Shown here: one piece after another, positions 23,531 to 32,680 of the stretch
Layout of the letters: each line of letters begins with the position of its first letter
Numbering within the stretch: position 1 is the first letter of the stretch
DNA from: Telluria beijingensis
GTDB taxonomy: Bacteria > Pseudomonadota > Gammaproteobacteria > Burkholderiales > Burkholderiaceae_D
Length of the DNA stretch: 64,000 bases
Assembly (NCBI RefSeq): GCF_030770395.1
Contig: NZ_CP132480.1
Location: forward strand, 3,553,802 to 3,617,801
Direction: 5' to 3'
The notes under the pieces: model-generated
The model's input: only the letters and a program-made list of their open reading frames with translations
What the model was told of the DNA's origin: nothing
Database searches by the model: none
Program-made: the position numbers and the translations under genes

Positions 23531-26065
23531 ATGAACCAAGAACCCGATAACGGTCTGGTGGAGGCCTTCCTGCCAACCATGCAGGATGTGATGCGGCGCC
23601 AGGCGGCGCTGCACGAGCTGCACCAGACCTGGCGCCTGATCGAGGCGTCCGCAAAGATGAATTGCCCCGTCGAGGCGCGCCTGCTGTTGCCAGCCGTGCT
23701 GGCCACGCGCACCGGCCTGGTGCAGCTGGAGCGCGACCTGGTCGCCAATATGGTGTCCGAAAAGGTGCGCCAGGTGGTGCAGGACGCCGCCACCCGCGCC
23801 CAGTACGCGCTCGACCTCCTTGTGCGCAACCTGTTCGAACGCACCGCCGACGTCGGCTTCCTGGCGGCCGACCTCGACCTGTGCCGCTTCCTGGCGCGCC
23901 TGGCCGCCGGCGAGGCGCCCGAGCGCGAGCCGGTGCGCCGGCGCCTGGTGGCCTACCGCGACAAGTACACCGTGTACGACGACATCGTGCTGCTGGCGCC
24001 GGACGGCGCGGTGCTGCTGCGGGCCGACCCCGGCGACGGCCTGGCGCGCAGCAGCGACCCGCTGGTGGCGGCCACGCTGGCGGCGCCGGGCTACGTCGAA
24101 ACCTTCCGCGCCAGCGACCTGCGTCCCGGCGCGCCGCGCGCGCTGCTGTATTCGCAGGCCATGCGCGACCCCGACAGCGGCGCCATCCTCGGCGTGCTGT
24201 GCCTGAGCTTTCGCTTCGAGCACGAGCTGGCCGCGATCTTCCAGGCCTATGGCGGCGCCGACCGGCGCGCCAACCTGCTGCTGCTCGACGCCGACGATTG
24301 CGTGGTCGGCAGCCTCGATCCGCTCTGGATCGCGCCCGGCGTGCGGGTGCCGGTCAACCTCGATGGCGACGCCGCGCCGCGCCTGTTCGCCGGCCGCGAA
24401 TACCTGGTCGCCACCAGCGTCTCGCAAGGCTACCAGGGGTATCCCGGCCCGCCCGGCTGGAAGACGCAGGTGATGGCGCCGCTCGACCTGGCCTTTCGCG
24501 GCGCGCATCCGGACGCGGCGGCGCAGCTGGCGCCGCGCATGCTGCAGGGATTGCTGTCGCACGCCCACACCTTCAGCCCGGCGCTGCATGCGCTGATGGC
24601 GTCGGTGCTGGGCGCCACCCGGGCCATCAAGCGCATCGTCTGGAACGGCAAGGTCGCGGCCGGCGGCGCCGGCGATCGCCTGGGCCCCGTGCTCGACCAG
24701 ATCGCCGAGGCCGGAGAACGCAGCGACGCGGCGTTCTCGCAGTCGATCCAGGGCCTGTACCAGACGGTGCTGGCCTCGAGCCTGCAGGCGGCCGGCGCCA
24801 CTGCCCAGCTGCTGGTCGACATGCTCGACCGCAGCCTGTACGAGCGCGCCAACGACTGCCGCTGGTGGGCCCTGGCCGGCCAGCTGCGCCAGGCGCTGGC
24901 CGCTGGCGACAGTCCCGGACGGGCCGAGGCCATCGGCGCGCTGCTGCGCCACATCAACGGCCTGTACACGGTCTACAGCCGCCTGTTCGTGTACGACCGC
25001 ACGGGCCGCATCGTGGCCGCCACCGGCGCGCAGGACGTGGTGGGCAGCCGCATCGAGGGCGACACCCTGGGCGCCGTGTGCGGCCTGCGCAGCGAGATGG
25101 ACCATTACGCCGAACCGTTCGCGCCCACGCCGCTGTACGACGGCCGGCCGACCTTCGTCTACCACGCCGCGATTCGCCACCCCGAACGCGACACGGCCGT
25201 GGTGGGCGGCATCGGCATCGTGTTCGACAGCGCGGTCGAGCTGCGCGATATGCTCGACGCCGGCGTCGCCGGCCGCGCCGGCATGCAGGCCTTTTTGGTC
25301 AGCCCCGACGGCCGGGTCTTGTGCGGCACCGATCCGGCCTGGCCGGCGGGCGCGCAGCTGCCGCTCGAACGCGCGCTGCTGGATGCGGCGGCGCGGCAGG
25401 GCGCCGCGCGCGGCATCGTGGAACATGGCGGCCGCTATTGCGTGGCGGCCTGTGCGCGCGCCGACGGCTATCGCGAGTTCCGCGCCGATGCTGGCCGCGA
25501 ACAGCCGGTGCTGTCGGTGCTGCTGCAATCGTTCGGCCCGGTGCGCACGGAGGCCGAGCTGGCGGCGCTGGCCGGTCCCGAGCGCATTCGCACGGAACAC
25601 GAGCATGGCCTGGACTATGCGCTGTTCCAGGTGGATGGTGTCCTGATGGCGCTGGATGCCGGGGCCGTGATGGAGGCGTTGCCCGTCGCGCGCGTCAAGC
25701 GCACGCCACCGACGAGCGGCGCCCGCATCGGCATGCTCGACGTCGATGCAGACGACGGCAGGCGCGGCGTCGTGTGGGTATTCGACCTGGCGCGCCTGGT
25801 GTCCGGCCGCCCACATGCGCCGCGCGCGGACGGGCAGGTGATCCTGGTGCGCCACAGCGCCACCACGGTCGGCCTGCTGGTGGACGACGTGCATTCGGTG
25901 CAGCGCTTCGACCCGGCGGCATCGGCCGCGTTCGCGCTGGCGGGCGACGCTGCGGCGCTATCGACGAAGCTGCTCGAGGCGAATGGCGGCGAGCTGCTGA
26001 TCCAGGAACTCGACGTGCAGCGCATCCTGGCGCGCATTTGCGGCGCCGGGGTCGTCGCGGCCTAG
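23531..26065 (+). CDS. Soluble Cache-domain/CheW fusion chemosensory protein
   Basis: The protein has 844 residues and neither signal peptide nor membrane segment. The first half has a helical lead (about 1-105) and a Cache-like sensor region (DIVLLAPDGAVLLRADPGDG, LGVLCLSFRFEHELAAIFQA). A second Cache-like unit follows (LFVYDRTGRIVAATGAQDVV, VVGGIGIVFDSAVELRDML). The end (about 690-840) looks like CheW: YALFQVDGVLMALDAGAVME, RRGVVWVFDLARLV and HSATTVGLLVDDVHSVQRFD. CheW links chemoreceptors to CheA, so this may be a cytoplasmic receptor-adaptor in one chain. The HAMP and MCP signalling hairpin are missing. It is convergent with the AraC gene, the stops overlapping by 4 bp. Confidence 0.75.
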   Translation: MNQEPDNGLVEAFLPTMQDVMRRQAALHELHQTWRLIEASAKMNCPVEARLLLPAVLATRTGLVQLERDLVANMVSEKVRQVVQDAATRAQYALDLLVRNLFERTADVGFLAADLDLCRFLARLAAGEAPEREPVRRRLVAYRDKYTVYDDIVLLAPDGAVLLRADPGDGLARSSDPLVAATLAAPGYVETFRASDLRPGAPRALLYSQAMRDPDSGAILGVLCLSFRFEHELAAIFQAYGGADRRANLLLLDADDCVVGSLDPLWIAPGVRVPVNLDGDAAPRLFAGREYLVATSVSQGYQGYPGPPGWKTQVMAPLDLAFRGAHPDAAAQLAPRMLQGLLSHAHTFSPALHALMASVLGATRAIKRIVWNGKVAAGGAGDRLGPVLDQIAEAGERSDAAFSQSIQGLYQTVLASSLQAAGATAQLLVDMLDRSLYERANDCRWWALAGQLRQALAAGDSPGRAEAIGALLRHINGLYTVYSRLFVYDRTGRIVAATGAQDVVGSRIEGDTLGAVCGLRSEMDHYAEPFAPTPLYDGRPTFVYHAAIRHPERDTAVVGGIGIVFDSAVELRDMLDAGVAGRAGMQAFLVSPDGRVLCGTDPAWPAGAQLPLERALLDAAARQGAARGIVEHGGRYCVAACARADGYREFRADAGREQPVLSVLLQSFGPVRTEAELAALAGPERIRTEHEHGLDYALFQVDGVLMALDAGAVMEALPVARVKRTPPTSGARIGMLDVDADDGRRGVVWVFDLARLVSGRPHAPRADGQVILVRHSATTVGLLVDDVHSVQRFDPAASAAFALAGDAAALSTKLLEANGGELLIQELDVQRILARICGAGVVAA

Positions 26066-26991
26066 CGCATGGCCTGCAGCAGCCCGGCGCCGCCATCGAA
26101 CATCGACTGGCGCAGGCGCGTCGAATCGCGGCCCGGCGACAGGCCGAAGAAGCGCGCATACTCGCGCGAGAACTGCGAGCTGCTCTCGTAGCCGACCGCA
26201 TGGCCGGCGCGCGCCGCGTCCTTGGCGCCGGTGAGCATCAGGCGCCGCGCCTCCTGCAGGCGCAGCTGCTTCTGGTATTGCAGAGGGCTCATCGAGGTCA
26301 CCGACTTGAAGTGCTCGTGCAGGGTGGATGAACTCATGCCGACGTCGCCGGCCAGGCGCTCGATGCTCAGCGGGCGGTTGAAGTTGTCCTTGATCCAGCA
26401 GATCGCGCGCGTGACTTGCGCCATGCGGCCTTCGCCGCGCGCGATGTGGCGCACCACGTCGGCGTGCTCGCCGGTGAGCAGGCGATAGTGCAGCTCCTTC
26501 AAGAGCAGCGGGGCCAGTACCGGGATGTCCTCGGGCGCATCGAGCAGGCGCACCAGGCGCGCCGCGACGTCGGCCAGGCTGGGCGTGGTCTCGCTCAGGA
26601 ACAGGCCGCGCGACGGCGGCGCGCCGCGTGGACGCGGGCTTGGGCGCGCCGGTAGTTCGAGGTCGAGCGCGGCCAGCATCTGCGGATCGAGGTCGACCCG
26701 CAGGCACAGGTACGGCTGCGCCGCGCTGGCCTGGGTCACGCAGCCGGTCACCGGCAGGTCGACCGACACCACCAGGTACTTGGCCGGGTCGTAATGAAAA
26801 TCGCTGCCGCCCAGCGACACCAGCTTGGCGCCCTGGGCGATGATGCAGACCGCCGGCGCATGCACCACGTGCAGCGGCTCGGTGGTGCGGTCGCTGCGGA
26901 TCAGCCACATGCCGGGCACGGGGCGCCGGTGCATGCCTTCCTCCGGCGCGTGGCGGTCGATCAGGGCGGCGAGTTCACGGATCGCTTGCAT
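26062..26991 (-). CDS. AraC-family transcriptional regulator with cupin-type N-domain
   Basis: The protein has about 309 residues. The N-terminal arm-type domain (GMWLIRSDRTTEP, VCIIAQGAKLVSLGG, YLVVSVDLPVTGCV) is the AraC_N form common in proteobacterial regulators of oxidoreductases. The C-terminal double helix-turn-helix spans about 205-300 (PLSIERLAGDVGMSSSTLHE, then AGHAVGYESSSQFSREYARF). ATGs at 27030, 27000 and 26991 are possible; AGGAG sits 9 nt from 26991 and abuts 27000, so 26991 is slightly favoured. No obvious target gene is divergent from it. Confidence 0.88.
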   Translation of the reverse strand: MQAIRELAALIDRHAPEEGMHRRPVPGMWLIRSDRTTEPLHVVHAPAVCIIAQGAKLVSLGGSDFHYDPAKYLVVSVDLPVTGCVTQASAAQPYLCLRVDLDPQMLAALDLELPARPSPRPRGAPPSRGLFLSETTPSLADVAARLVRLLDAPEDIPVLAPLLLKELHYRLLTGEHADVVRHIARGEGRMAQVTRAICWIKDNFNRPLSIERLAGDVGMSSSTLHEHFKSVTSMSPLQYQKQLRLQEARRLMLTGAKDAARAGHAVGYESSSQFSREYARFFGLSPGRDSTRLRQSMFDGGAGLLQAMR

Positions 26992-27087
26992 GAGGGGCAT
27001 CTCCTGGCGGTCGGGGTTCGATGCTGCCATTACACCGCAAAACGCGGGTGAGATGGTCCGCCAGGATTGCACGATCCTCCGGCGAGT

Positions 27088-27624
27088 TCAGGTTTCGCAG
27101 GGAATGAGGGTATTGGACGGATCCATGACCACGCAAACGGTGGCCACGCGTGCGCGTTCCACGTAGTCCGCCGCCGCGGCGGCGGCGCCCTGTTCCGGGC
27201 AGCTGGCGCCGCCGCCGTTGCAGGCGACGGCGCTGATCCGGTAGATGCGCTTGGCCAGGGGATCGGCGACCTGTTCGGGATCGCCACCCGGCCCCGGCAG
27301 GCGAATCCGTTCGCCCTCGAAATAGGTGCTGTACGAGCAGGTGATGGTGACCTGGAAGCCCGACTCGGCCTGGAACTGCGTCAGTGTGGTCGACGTCGGC
27401 GCCGGCTGGCACTGCGTGCCCAGCACGTTGAACGCCCATTCGACGCCGCCGCGCGCGGCCAGGCTGGCCCTGGCGCCGAGCAGCGCCTGGTTGACGGTGG
27501 CCTGCTGGGTCGCGGTCAGGCGCAGCAGCGCAACCGCCAGCCCGGCGACAACCACCAGCAGCACCACCGCCGCGATATAGGCAAAACCGGTCTGTCGACG
27601 GATGCGGAGGTGGATGCGATTCAT
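27088..27624 (-). CDS. mshP: MSHA pilus biogenesis protein MshP-like
   Basis: The protein has 178 residues. A basic leader followed by GFAYIAAVVLLVVVAGLAVA is a prepilin-type N-terminus, the stretch from MshP proteins that lacks the usual Glu5. The remainder has paired cysteines (TQCQPAP, TITCSYS, VACNGGG, SCPEQ) typical of MshP/PilX-like minor pilins. It is the last gene of mshQ-C-D-O-P here; its start overlaps the mshO stop (27621-27624). The role is minor pseudopilin of a mannose-sensitive-hemagglutinin-type IV pilus. Symbol assigned by position and size. Confidence 0.78.
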   Translation of the reverse strand: MNRIHLRIRRQTGFAYIAAVVLLVVVAGLAVALLRLTATQQATVNQALLGARASLAARGGVEWAFNVLGTQCQPAPTSTTLTQFQAESGFQVTITCSYSTYFEGERIRLPGPGGDPEQVADPLAKRIYRISAVACNGGGASCPEQGAAAAAADYVERARVATVCVVMDPSNTLIPCET

Positions 27625-28445
27625 GGCACGTTGTCCACATGGGCGCCGAGCGTGAGCGAGACCGCTTCGTCCTTGCCGCTCAGGGTGAGGTGGAGCCGGG
27701 CGTAGCCGCTTTCCTGGGTGGCGCCCTGGTTGGCGGAATACACGAAATCGCAGCTAGAAACGCCGCTGGCGAGCAGCGGCGCATTGGCCGGGACCGTGCA
27801 GCGCGGCGCCAGGCTGGCGTCGGTGCGGGCGATCCGGTACAGGTTGCCGCTGTCGCACACATAGGAAACGGTGCGCTCGGCAGCCGGCACGACCATGAAG
27901 CGGGCGCCGGTATAGCCTTCCGGGACGCGCAAGCCAGTCGCCGCCTGCAGCGTGATGCGCCGTTCGCCCATGCTGGCGGCGGGTGGCGCGCCGATCGCAT
28001 CGACCAGGGCGACATTGACGCCGCCGTGGACGTCTGCCGGATTCTGGTTGCCGATGACGATGGCGTCGCCCTGCACGGGCTCCCGGTTGAATGGCGTGAG
28101 CACGTCGAACACGTGGCGCACTGCCGTATCGTCGAGGAAGGCGGCCGCTTGTGCGCCGTTCTGGTAATCCTGGTCATTGCGATAGCGGCCGCCATCGCTG
28201 CTCGGCACCAGTTCCAGGCATTGATTGGAGCCGAGGCGCAGCGAATTGGGCACGGCGCGGCGCACGTCGCCGACGATGCGGCGCAGCGCGGTATCGGCCT
28301 GGTGGGTCAGGGCGGCGCGCTCGGCCACCGCCAGGTAGGCGCGGATCGCCGGCGCCAGCTGCATGGACAGCACGCCGCCGATGATCCCGATCAGGACGAT
28401 GACGACGATCAGCTCGACCAGCGAAAACCCTGACTGCCGTCTCAT
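27621..28445 (-). CDS. mshO: MSHA pilus biogenesis protein MshO-like prepilin
   Basis: The protein has 274 residues from MRRQSGFSLVELIVVIVLIG. The leader cleavage site G^F and Glu5 are classic type IV prepilin features. The body carries CLELVPSS, VSYVCDSGN and CTVPAN cysteines. Sequence such as YLAVAERAALTHQADTALRR matches MshO. The start at 28445 lies just inside the mshD stop (28442), so the operon is translationally coupled. The function is a minor pilin in MSHA pilus assembly. Confidence 0.85.
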   Translation of the reverse strand: MRRQSGFSLVELIVVIVLIGIIGGVLSMQLAPAIRAYLAVAERAALTHQADTALRRIVGDVRRAVPNSLRLGSNQCLELVPSSDGGRYRNDQDYQNGAQAAAFLDDTAVRHVFDVLTPFNREPVQGDAIVIGNQNPADVHGGVNVALVDAIGAPPAASMGERRITLQAATGLRVPEGYTGARFMVVPAAERTVSYVCDSGNLYRIARTDASLAPRCTVPANAPLLASGVSSCDFVYSANQGATQESGYARLHLTLSGKDEAVSLTLGAHVDNVP

Positions 28446-28894
28446 GGCTGGGTCCTCCATCCGCTCAGCGTCAGGCTCTCGCCGCCATGGGTGACGGTGA
28501 CGTTGATGCGCCGCGCCTGCGCCGCCGGCACGCCCGGAAGGGCGGTGGCCAGCGGATCGACCGCAACGCTGACCTTGTAGCGTCCCAGGCCGGCGATGGC
28601 AACGCCGTCGGCATCGGTCACGGCCTGCGCCGCGTAGTTGGCATAGTCGCCGATCTCGTCGTAGCTGGCGCGGGTGGCGCCTTTCGTGCCGTCGCCGGCA
28701 TAAGGCTTGAGCATTACTTCTTCCATCATGCTCTCGGCGATCGCCAGCATCTGCTGGGTGACCAGGGGATCGGCGCTGGCGACGCTGGCGCGATTGTAGG
28801 CCGCGACCAGGCCGGCCAGGGCGGCGCCGACGATGACGATGGCGACGATCAGTTCGACCAGGGTGACCCCGGCCATGCGCCTTTTATTTGACAT
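28442..28894 (-). CDS. mshD: MSHA pilus biogenesis protein MshD-like prepilin
   Basis: The protein has 150 residues. Prepilin N-terminus GVTLVELIVAIVIVGAALAG with Glu5; the early segment MLAIAESMMEEVMLKPYAGD is the MshD signature area. Overlaps mshC by 11 nt upstream and mshO by 4 nt downstream. The start at 28894 was chosen because it places the leader directly before the cleavage site. Confidence 0.86.
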   Translation of the reverse strand: MSNKRRMAGVTLVELIVAIVIVGAALAGLVAAYNRASVASADPLVTQQMLAIAESMMEEVMLKPYAGDGTKGATRASYDEIGDYANYAAQAVTDADGVAIAGLGRYKVSVAVDPLATALPGVPAAQARRINVTVTHGGESLTLSGWRTQP

Positions 28895-29378
28895 AGCCGG
28901 TGCTTCCTTCGAGCCGGATGCTGCGCTGGACCACTGTGCCGAGCTTGACGTCGAGGGCGAGCCGGCCGAGCGGCGCGCCGTTGGCGCTGGCCGCCACCGT
29001 GCCGTCCGGCCGGAAGAACAGCAGCAGCGGCGCGTTCGCCAGCGCGACCTTGCTGTCGCTGCTGTCGTAGGCGCCGGCCTCGATGCCCTGCAGCGCCGCG
29101 GTGCAGGCGCCGGCGCCGGCATTCGCGGCGGGAAGGCTGGTGGCGGTGCGGATGGTCAAGCCGACCGAACGCTCGCCCAGCGATGCACACACCAGGCGCC
29201 GGTGCGCCACCGCCGACGTTTGCGCATGGCGCAGCGCACTGGCGACCTGGTCGCCGAATACGACCGCCGCCGTGGTGTTGTCGCCCATCAGCCGCGGGAT
29301 GCCGATCGCGGCCAGCACGCCGAGCAGGATCATCACCGTGATCAGTTCCACCATCGTGAACCCTTTCTCGCGCCTCAA
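28884..29378 (-). CDS. mshC: MshC-like prepilin (GspH/FimT type), TTG start
   Basis: The protein has 164 residues. N-terminus REKGFTMVELITVMILLGVL: cleavage G^F, Glu5. The mature part has the GspH/FimT features (VASALRHAQTSAVAHRRLVC, LLFFRPDGTV) and a cysteine pair. A start upstream of the internal ATG is needed to include the leader; TTG at 29378 has GAGG about 8 nt upstream and overlaps the mshQ stop as TTGA. The ATG at 29351 would remove the leader and is unlikely. Confidence 0.82.
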   Translation of the reverse strand: MRREKGFTMVELITVMILLGVLAAIGIPRLMGDNTTAAVVFGDQVASALRHAQTSAVAHRRLVCASLGERSVGLTIRTATSLPAANAGAGACTAALQGIEAGAYDSSDSKVALANAPLLLFFRPDGTVAASANGAPLGRLALDVKLGTVVQRSIRLEGSTGYVK

Positions 29379-32300
29379 TTGAACACCTCGCGCACGTGGA
29401 TGATGCGGCGGTTGTCGACCGGGAAGACGCCGAAGGTGGCGCGCGCGGAAGGATCGATGGCAGGGCTGCCCCATTGGCCGTTGCAGGCCAGGGGCGAGCG
29501 CAGCCAGGCCTGCTTGGCGCCGGTGCTGGCGGGGTGCACCGTCAGGCAGGAGGTGTCCTGCTGATCTGGCCCCAGGTTGATGGCGATGTCGATCCAGCCC
29601 GGCACATTGCCCAAGACCGAGAGAATGCCCGAGCCATTCACGATTTTCACCTCGGGCAGGTTGTTGGCGGCGGGTGTGGCTCCGCCGGCGCTGCCGGGCG
29701 TCTGCGCGAAGGCGCTGCCGGGAATGACGGTGTAGCTATCCTGGGTGTTCACTACCCAGCTCTTGCCGCTCCAGAATTCGACCGTGACCGGCAATTGGAG
29801 CGGCTGCGTGCCGACCCGGCCGAAACGCTTGCCGAGGCGCAGGCGGCCGGTGCGGATGAAGGGTAGGGCCTGTTCGGGCTTGGCAATCGCCGGATCGGTT
29901 GGCGCGTAGGCGGAGTCGATGCGCAGGTTGGCGTCGGCGGCCTGGTTGTCGGCGCGCAGGCGGATCTGGAGCGGTGCGTGCTGCGCATTGTTGAAGGTGA
30001 AGCGCGGCTGTGGAGCGGTGTTCACCGTCTCGCCGGAGATGAAATGCTTGGCCTCGAACTCGCCAGTAATGACGCCCTCTGCAGGGGCGAACGCCGTGCC
30101 GTCTACCTTGATGGCGCTGAACCTGATGGTGTCGCCGCTGCCGTGGCCGGACGGGTAGTTCTTGGTGACCTGACCCTGTGCGTTCCGGGCGCTCAGCTTG
30201 AGCGGGATCGGTTCGCCCGAGTAGAAGAAATTGGTCTTCTTGCGATTATCGTCTTTCAGCTCGACCTGGAAATAGGCCGGTACGAAGGGGCCCGCCTTGG
30301 CCTGGCACGGGCCGTTGGCGCTGCCGCCGGTGGTGCCGGTCGTGTCGAGTTTACTGGCGAGGAATTTGGTGTGCGTCGCCCGCAGGTCGAGGTAGCCGGC
30401 TTCGCTGTAGTTGAGCGTGGCGCTGGCCTTGCCAGCGGCGAACTCGGTCTTGACGGCCGTGAGGCTGCCTTGCACGCCGGACGCGACGCAATCCAGCGCG
30501 ACCTCGGTCTGCGTCGCCAGCGCGGTCAATGTGGCGGCGTTGAAATTGGGTGTCGTGGCGCCGCTCTTGTTCACGGCCGTGAGCGCGACCTTGAAGTCTG
30601 CGCCGGCCCGCAGCGGCTTGATGGCGCTGAGTTCGAAACGGTCCGGCGCCACGATGAATTCCTTCCTGCCCTTGACCGTCTCGACATCCGCGAGGGTGGC
30701 CTTGAGCGCTACCTTGCCGGCGTCAAGGTAGCTCAGGTTGACGCTAGCCTCGCCTTTTTCGTTGAACCTGGTATTCAGCGAAGCGGAAGCCTTGCAGGCG
30801 AACGAGCCGGTCGCCCCCTCGTTCGAGGTCACGGTCATCTCGCCGCTGCCGGTGGAAGGACTCACGTAGTCGCAGCTGTACTGGACCGCCTTGACGTCGA
30901 CGAACGCGGGTACGCAGGCGCTCTGGCTATCGTTGGCCTTGAGCGCCTTGATGATGGCCGTGACGCTGTGGCCCGCCTTGTGATCGGGGAGTTCCGAGAT
31001 ACTGAAGTTCGCGCCGCCGGTGAACTCCATCTCGCAGCTGTTCGACTTGCCGTTGAAGCAGGCGACCGTCGGCTTGGTGCTGCCCTGGGTGAGAGACAGA
31101 TTGACCTTGCCGGTGGCGATGTTCGACACCTCGGCGGCGGTGTTGACGCCGCTCGCATCGATCGTGACCTGCTTGCCGCCCGGCGCCATCGTCACCGTGG
31201 CGCCGCCGTTGTACAGCGTCGAGCAGTCGGCATTGGCGCAGGCGCTGACCTTCACGTATTCGACGGCGCAGGTGCCGGCGCTGCCATCATGCGTGATCAG
31301 GAAGTGATGCAGGCCGGTGGCCGGCGGCTTGACGGCTTCGCAGCGTGGGCCGTTGGCGGTATTGACCTCGTAGCCGCTCTGGTTGTCGACGCAGTCGCAG
31401 TAGCCTGGCCGCGTGCCGCTCTTGCAGAAAATCTTCTGGCTGACGCGGCCATGCCAGAACAGGGTCGCGAAGTCGACCGCCGCATTGCCGTTGATGATCG
31501 TCTCCGACGCTTCGAGCCTGAGCTGGCCGGTATCGACGTCGCCGTTGATGCGCACCGCCGACCCCATGGTGAGGTATTTCGATGCCGTGACCTTGCCGGT
31601 GACGATGCTGCTGGCCGCATACATGTCGACTTCGGGCGAGGTAATGTTGCCGTTGACCGTGCTGCCCGAGGCCAGCGTGAAGCGGCTGGTGGCGGCGATA
31701 TCGCCTTTCAGCACGACCGGCGAATTGGTGGTGACGACGGTGCCCTTGATGGCGCCATCGATATTGGCATGCGATCCGATCGATACCGGCCCGGTCGAGG
31801 TGACCGCGCCGACGATCGTGACCGAGGAATCGGTGGTGATCGAGGCGCCGCTGACCCCGGCGCCGATGGTGCTGGCGGAACCGATATACACGGTCCCGGT
31901 CGAGGTGATGCTGCCGCTGATCCTGACCGACGAATTGGTGGTGACCTGGGTCCCGCTGACCGAACCGTTGATGGTGACGGCGGAAGCGATCGACACCGCG
32001 CCGCGCGACACCATGCTTCCGGTAATCTGGATTTGCGGGCCGGTGCCCAGGACCAGCGACCCGGCACTGACGTTGGCGGTCACATTGACCGGGCCGCCCA
32101 CTTTGAACTCGCCGACCGCGTCGAACGAGCCGCCAGCGATGCTGATCTTGGCGGGATTGATCTGGCTGAGATCGATGGCGCCGGCACTGGTCAGGCGCGC
32201 GCTCCCCGACATCGTCAATCCATAGTCCCAGCCCGGAACAACGTTGGATTTGACGTGGACGCTGTAGCCACTGGAGATCGACATCGAATCGTCCCAGTTG

Positions 32301-32491
32301 GTCGATGGCAGATTGGCGCAGGTATAGGCCTTGCCGTCGAGCTGGCAACCCTTGACCTTGTTGCCATCGAATTTATGCACCTCACCGGCGTAGGCAGGCG
32401 CCTGCGCCAGGTACAGCGCGCACAGCAGCAGCCACGCCCACAGGCGCAGCGCTGGAGTTCGAATCGCGGTAAGAATGGACGGTAAGCGCAC
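29375..32491 (-). CDS. mshQ: MshQ-like exported protein (DUF6701 type)
   Basis: The protein has 1038 residues and a GTG start. Signal peptide (WAWLLLCALYLAQAPAYAG) at about 17-36. A beta-solenoid-like repeat region at about 155-300 holds four 35-36-residue units; units 2 and 3 begin SITSTGTVYIGS and AVTSTGPVSIGS. Then a Cys-rich part (IFCKSGTRPGYCDCVDNQSG) and a long beta-sandwich region with the C-terminal DUF6701 character (PDRFELSAIKP, FVPAYFQVELKD, GRLRLGKRFGRVGTQPLQLP). It is the large surface component of MSHA loci. Here it is first in the operon, before mshC; in described loci it is last, after mshP. Confidence 0.82.
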   Translation of the reverse strand: MRLPSILTAIRTPALRLWAWLLLCALYLAQAPAYAGEVHKFDGNKVKGCQLDGKAYTCANLPSTNWDDSMSISSGYSVHVKSNVVPGWDYGLTMSGSARLTSAGAIDLSQINPAKISIAGGSFDAVGEFKVGGPVNVTANVSAGSLVLGTGPQIQITGSMVSRGAVSIASAVTINGSVSGTQVTTNSSVRISGSITSTGTVYIGSASTIGAGVSGASITTDSSVTIVGAVTSTGPVSIGSHANIDGAIKGTVVTTNSPVVLKGDIAATSRFTLASGSTVNGNITSPEVDMYAASSIVTGKVTASKYLTMGSAVRINGDVDTGQLRLEASETIINGNAAVDFATLFWHGRVSQKIFCKSGTRPGYCDCVDNQSGYEVNTANGPRCEAVKPPATGLHHFLITHDGSAGTCAVEYVKVSACANADCSTLYNGGATVTMAPGGKQVTIDASGVNTAAEVSNIATGKVNLSLTQGSTKPTVACFNGKSNSCEMEFTGGANFSISELPDHKAGHSVTAIIKALKANDSQSACVPAFVDVKAVQYSCDYVSPSTGSGEMTVTSNEGATGSFACKASASLNTRFNEKGEASVNLSYLDAGKVALKATLADVETVKGRKEFIVAPDRFELSAIKPLRAGADFKVALTAVNKSGATTPNFNAATLTALATQTEVALDCVASGVQGSLTAVKTEFAAGKASATLNYSEAGYLDLRATHTKFLASKLDTTGTTGGSANGPCQAKAGPFVPAYFQVELKDDNRKKTNFFYSGEPIPLKLSARNAQGQVTKNYPSGHGSGDTIRFSAIKVDGTAFAPAEGVITGEFEAKHFISGETVNTAPQPRFTFNNAQHAPLQIRLRADNQAADANLRIDSAYAPTDPAIAKPEQALPFIRTGRLRLGKRFGRVGTQPLQLPVTVEFWSGKSWVVNTQDSYTVIPGSAFAQTPGSAGGATPAANNLPEVKIVNGSGILSVLGNVPGWIDIAINLGPDQQDTSCLTVHPASTGAKQAWLRSPLACNGQWGSPAIDPSARATFGVFPVDNRRIIHVREVFN

Positions 32492-32680
32492 GAGGGCCCT
32501 GCTGCTGAGCGTAATGCCCGAAAGTGTGCACTGGATTGCCGCCAGGCGACAATAAGTTTTTCACTTCGGCAACGATTATGCGACGTTCCTGTCCACAAGT
32601 GCGTTCCCCCGACAACGGTGTGTGACTATGATGGAAACAGTCTTACAATAGTTTCCACTCTACTAAGGCTTGCAGACACC

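Noticed and set aside
23516..25894. 792-residue minus-strand ORF opposite the Cache-CheW gene
   Set aside because: Shadow of a GC-rich gene: repetitive Arg/Ala/His text, no family features, while the plus frame has clear domains.
29978..32485. 835-residue plus-strand ORF over mshQ
   Set aside because: Shadow frame: it is antisense to an exported protein with signal peptide and clear repeats, and its own text is Asp/Arg/Gly-rich without domains.
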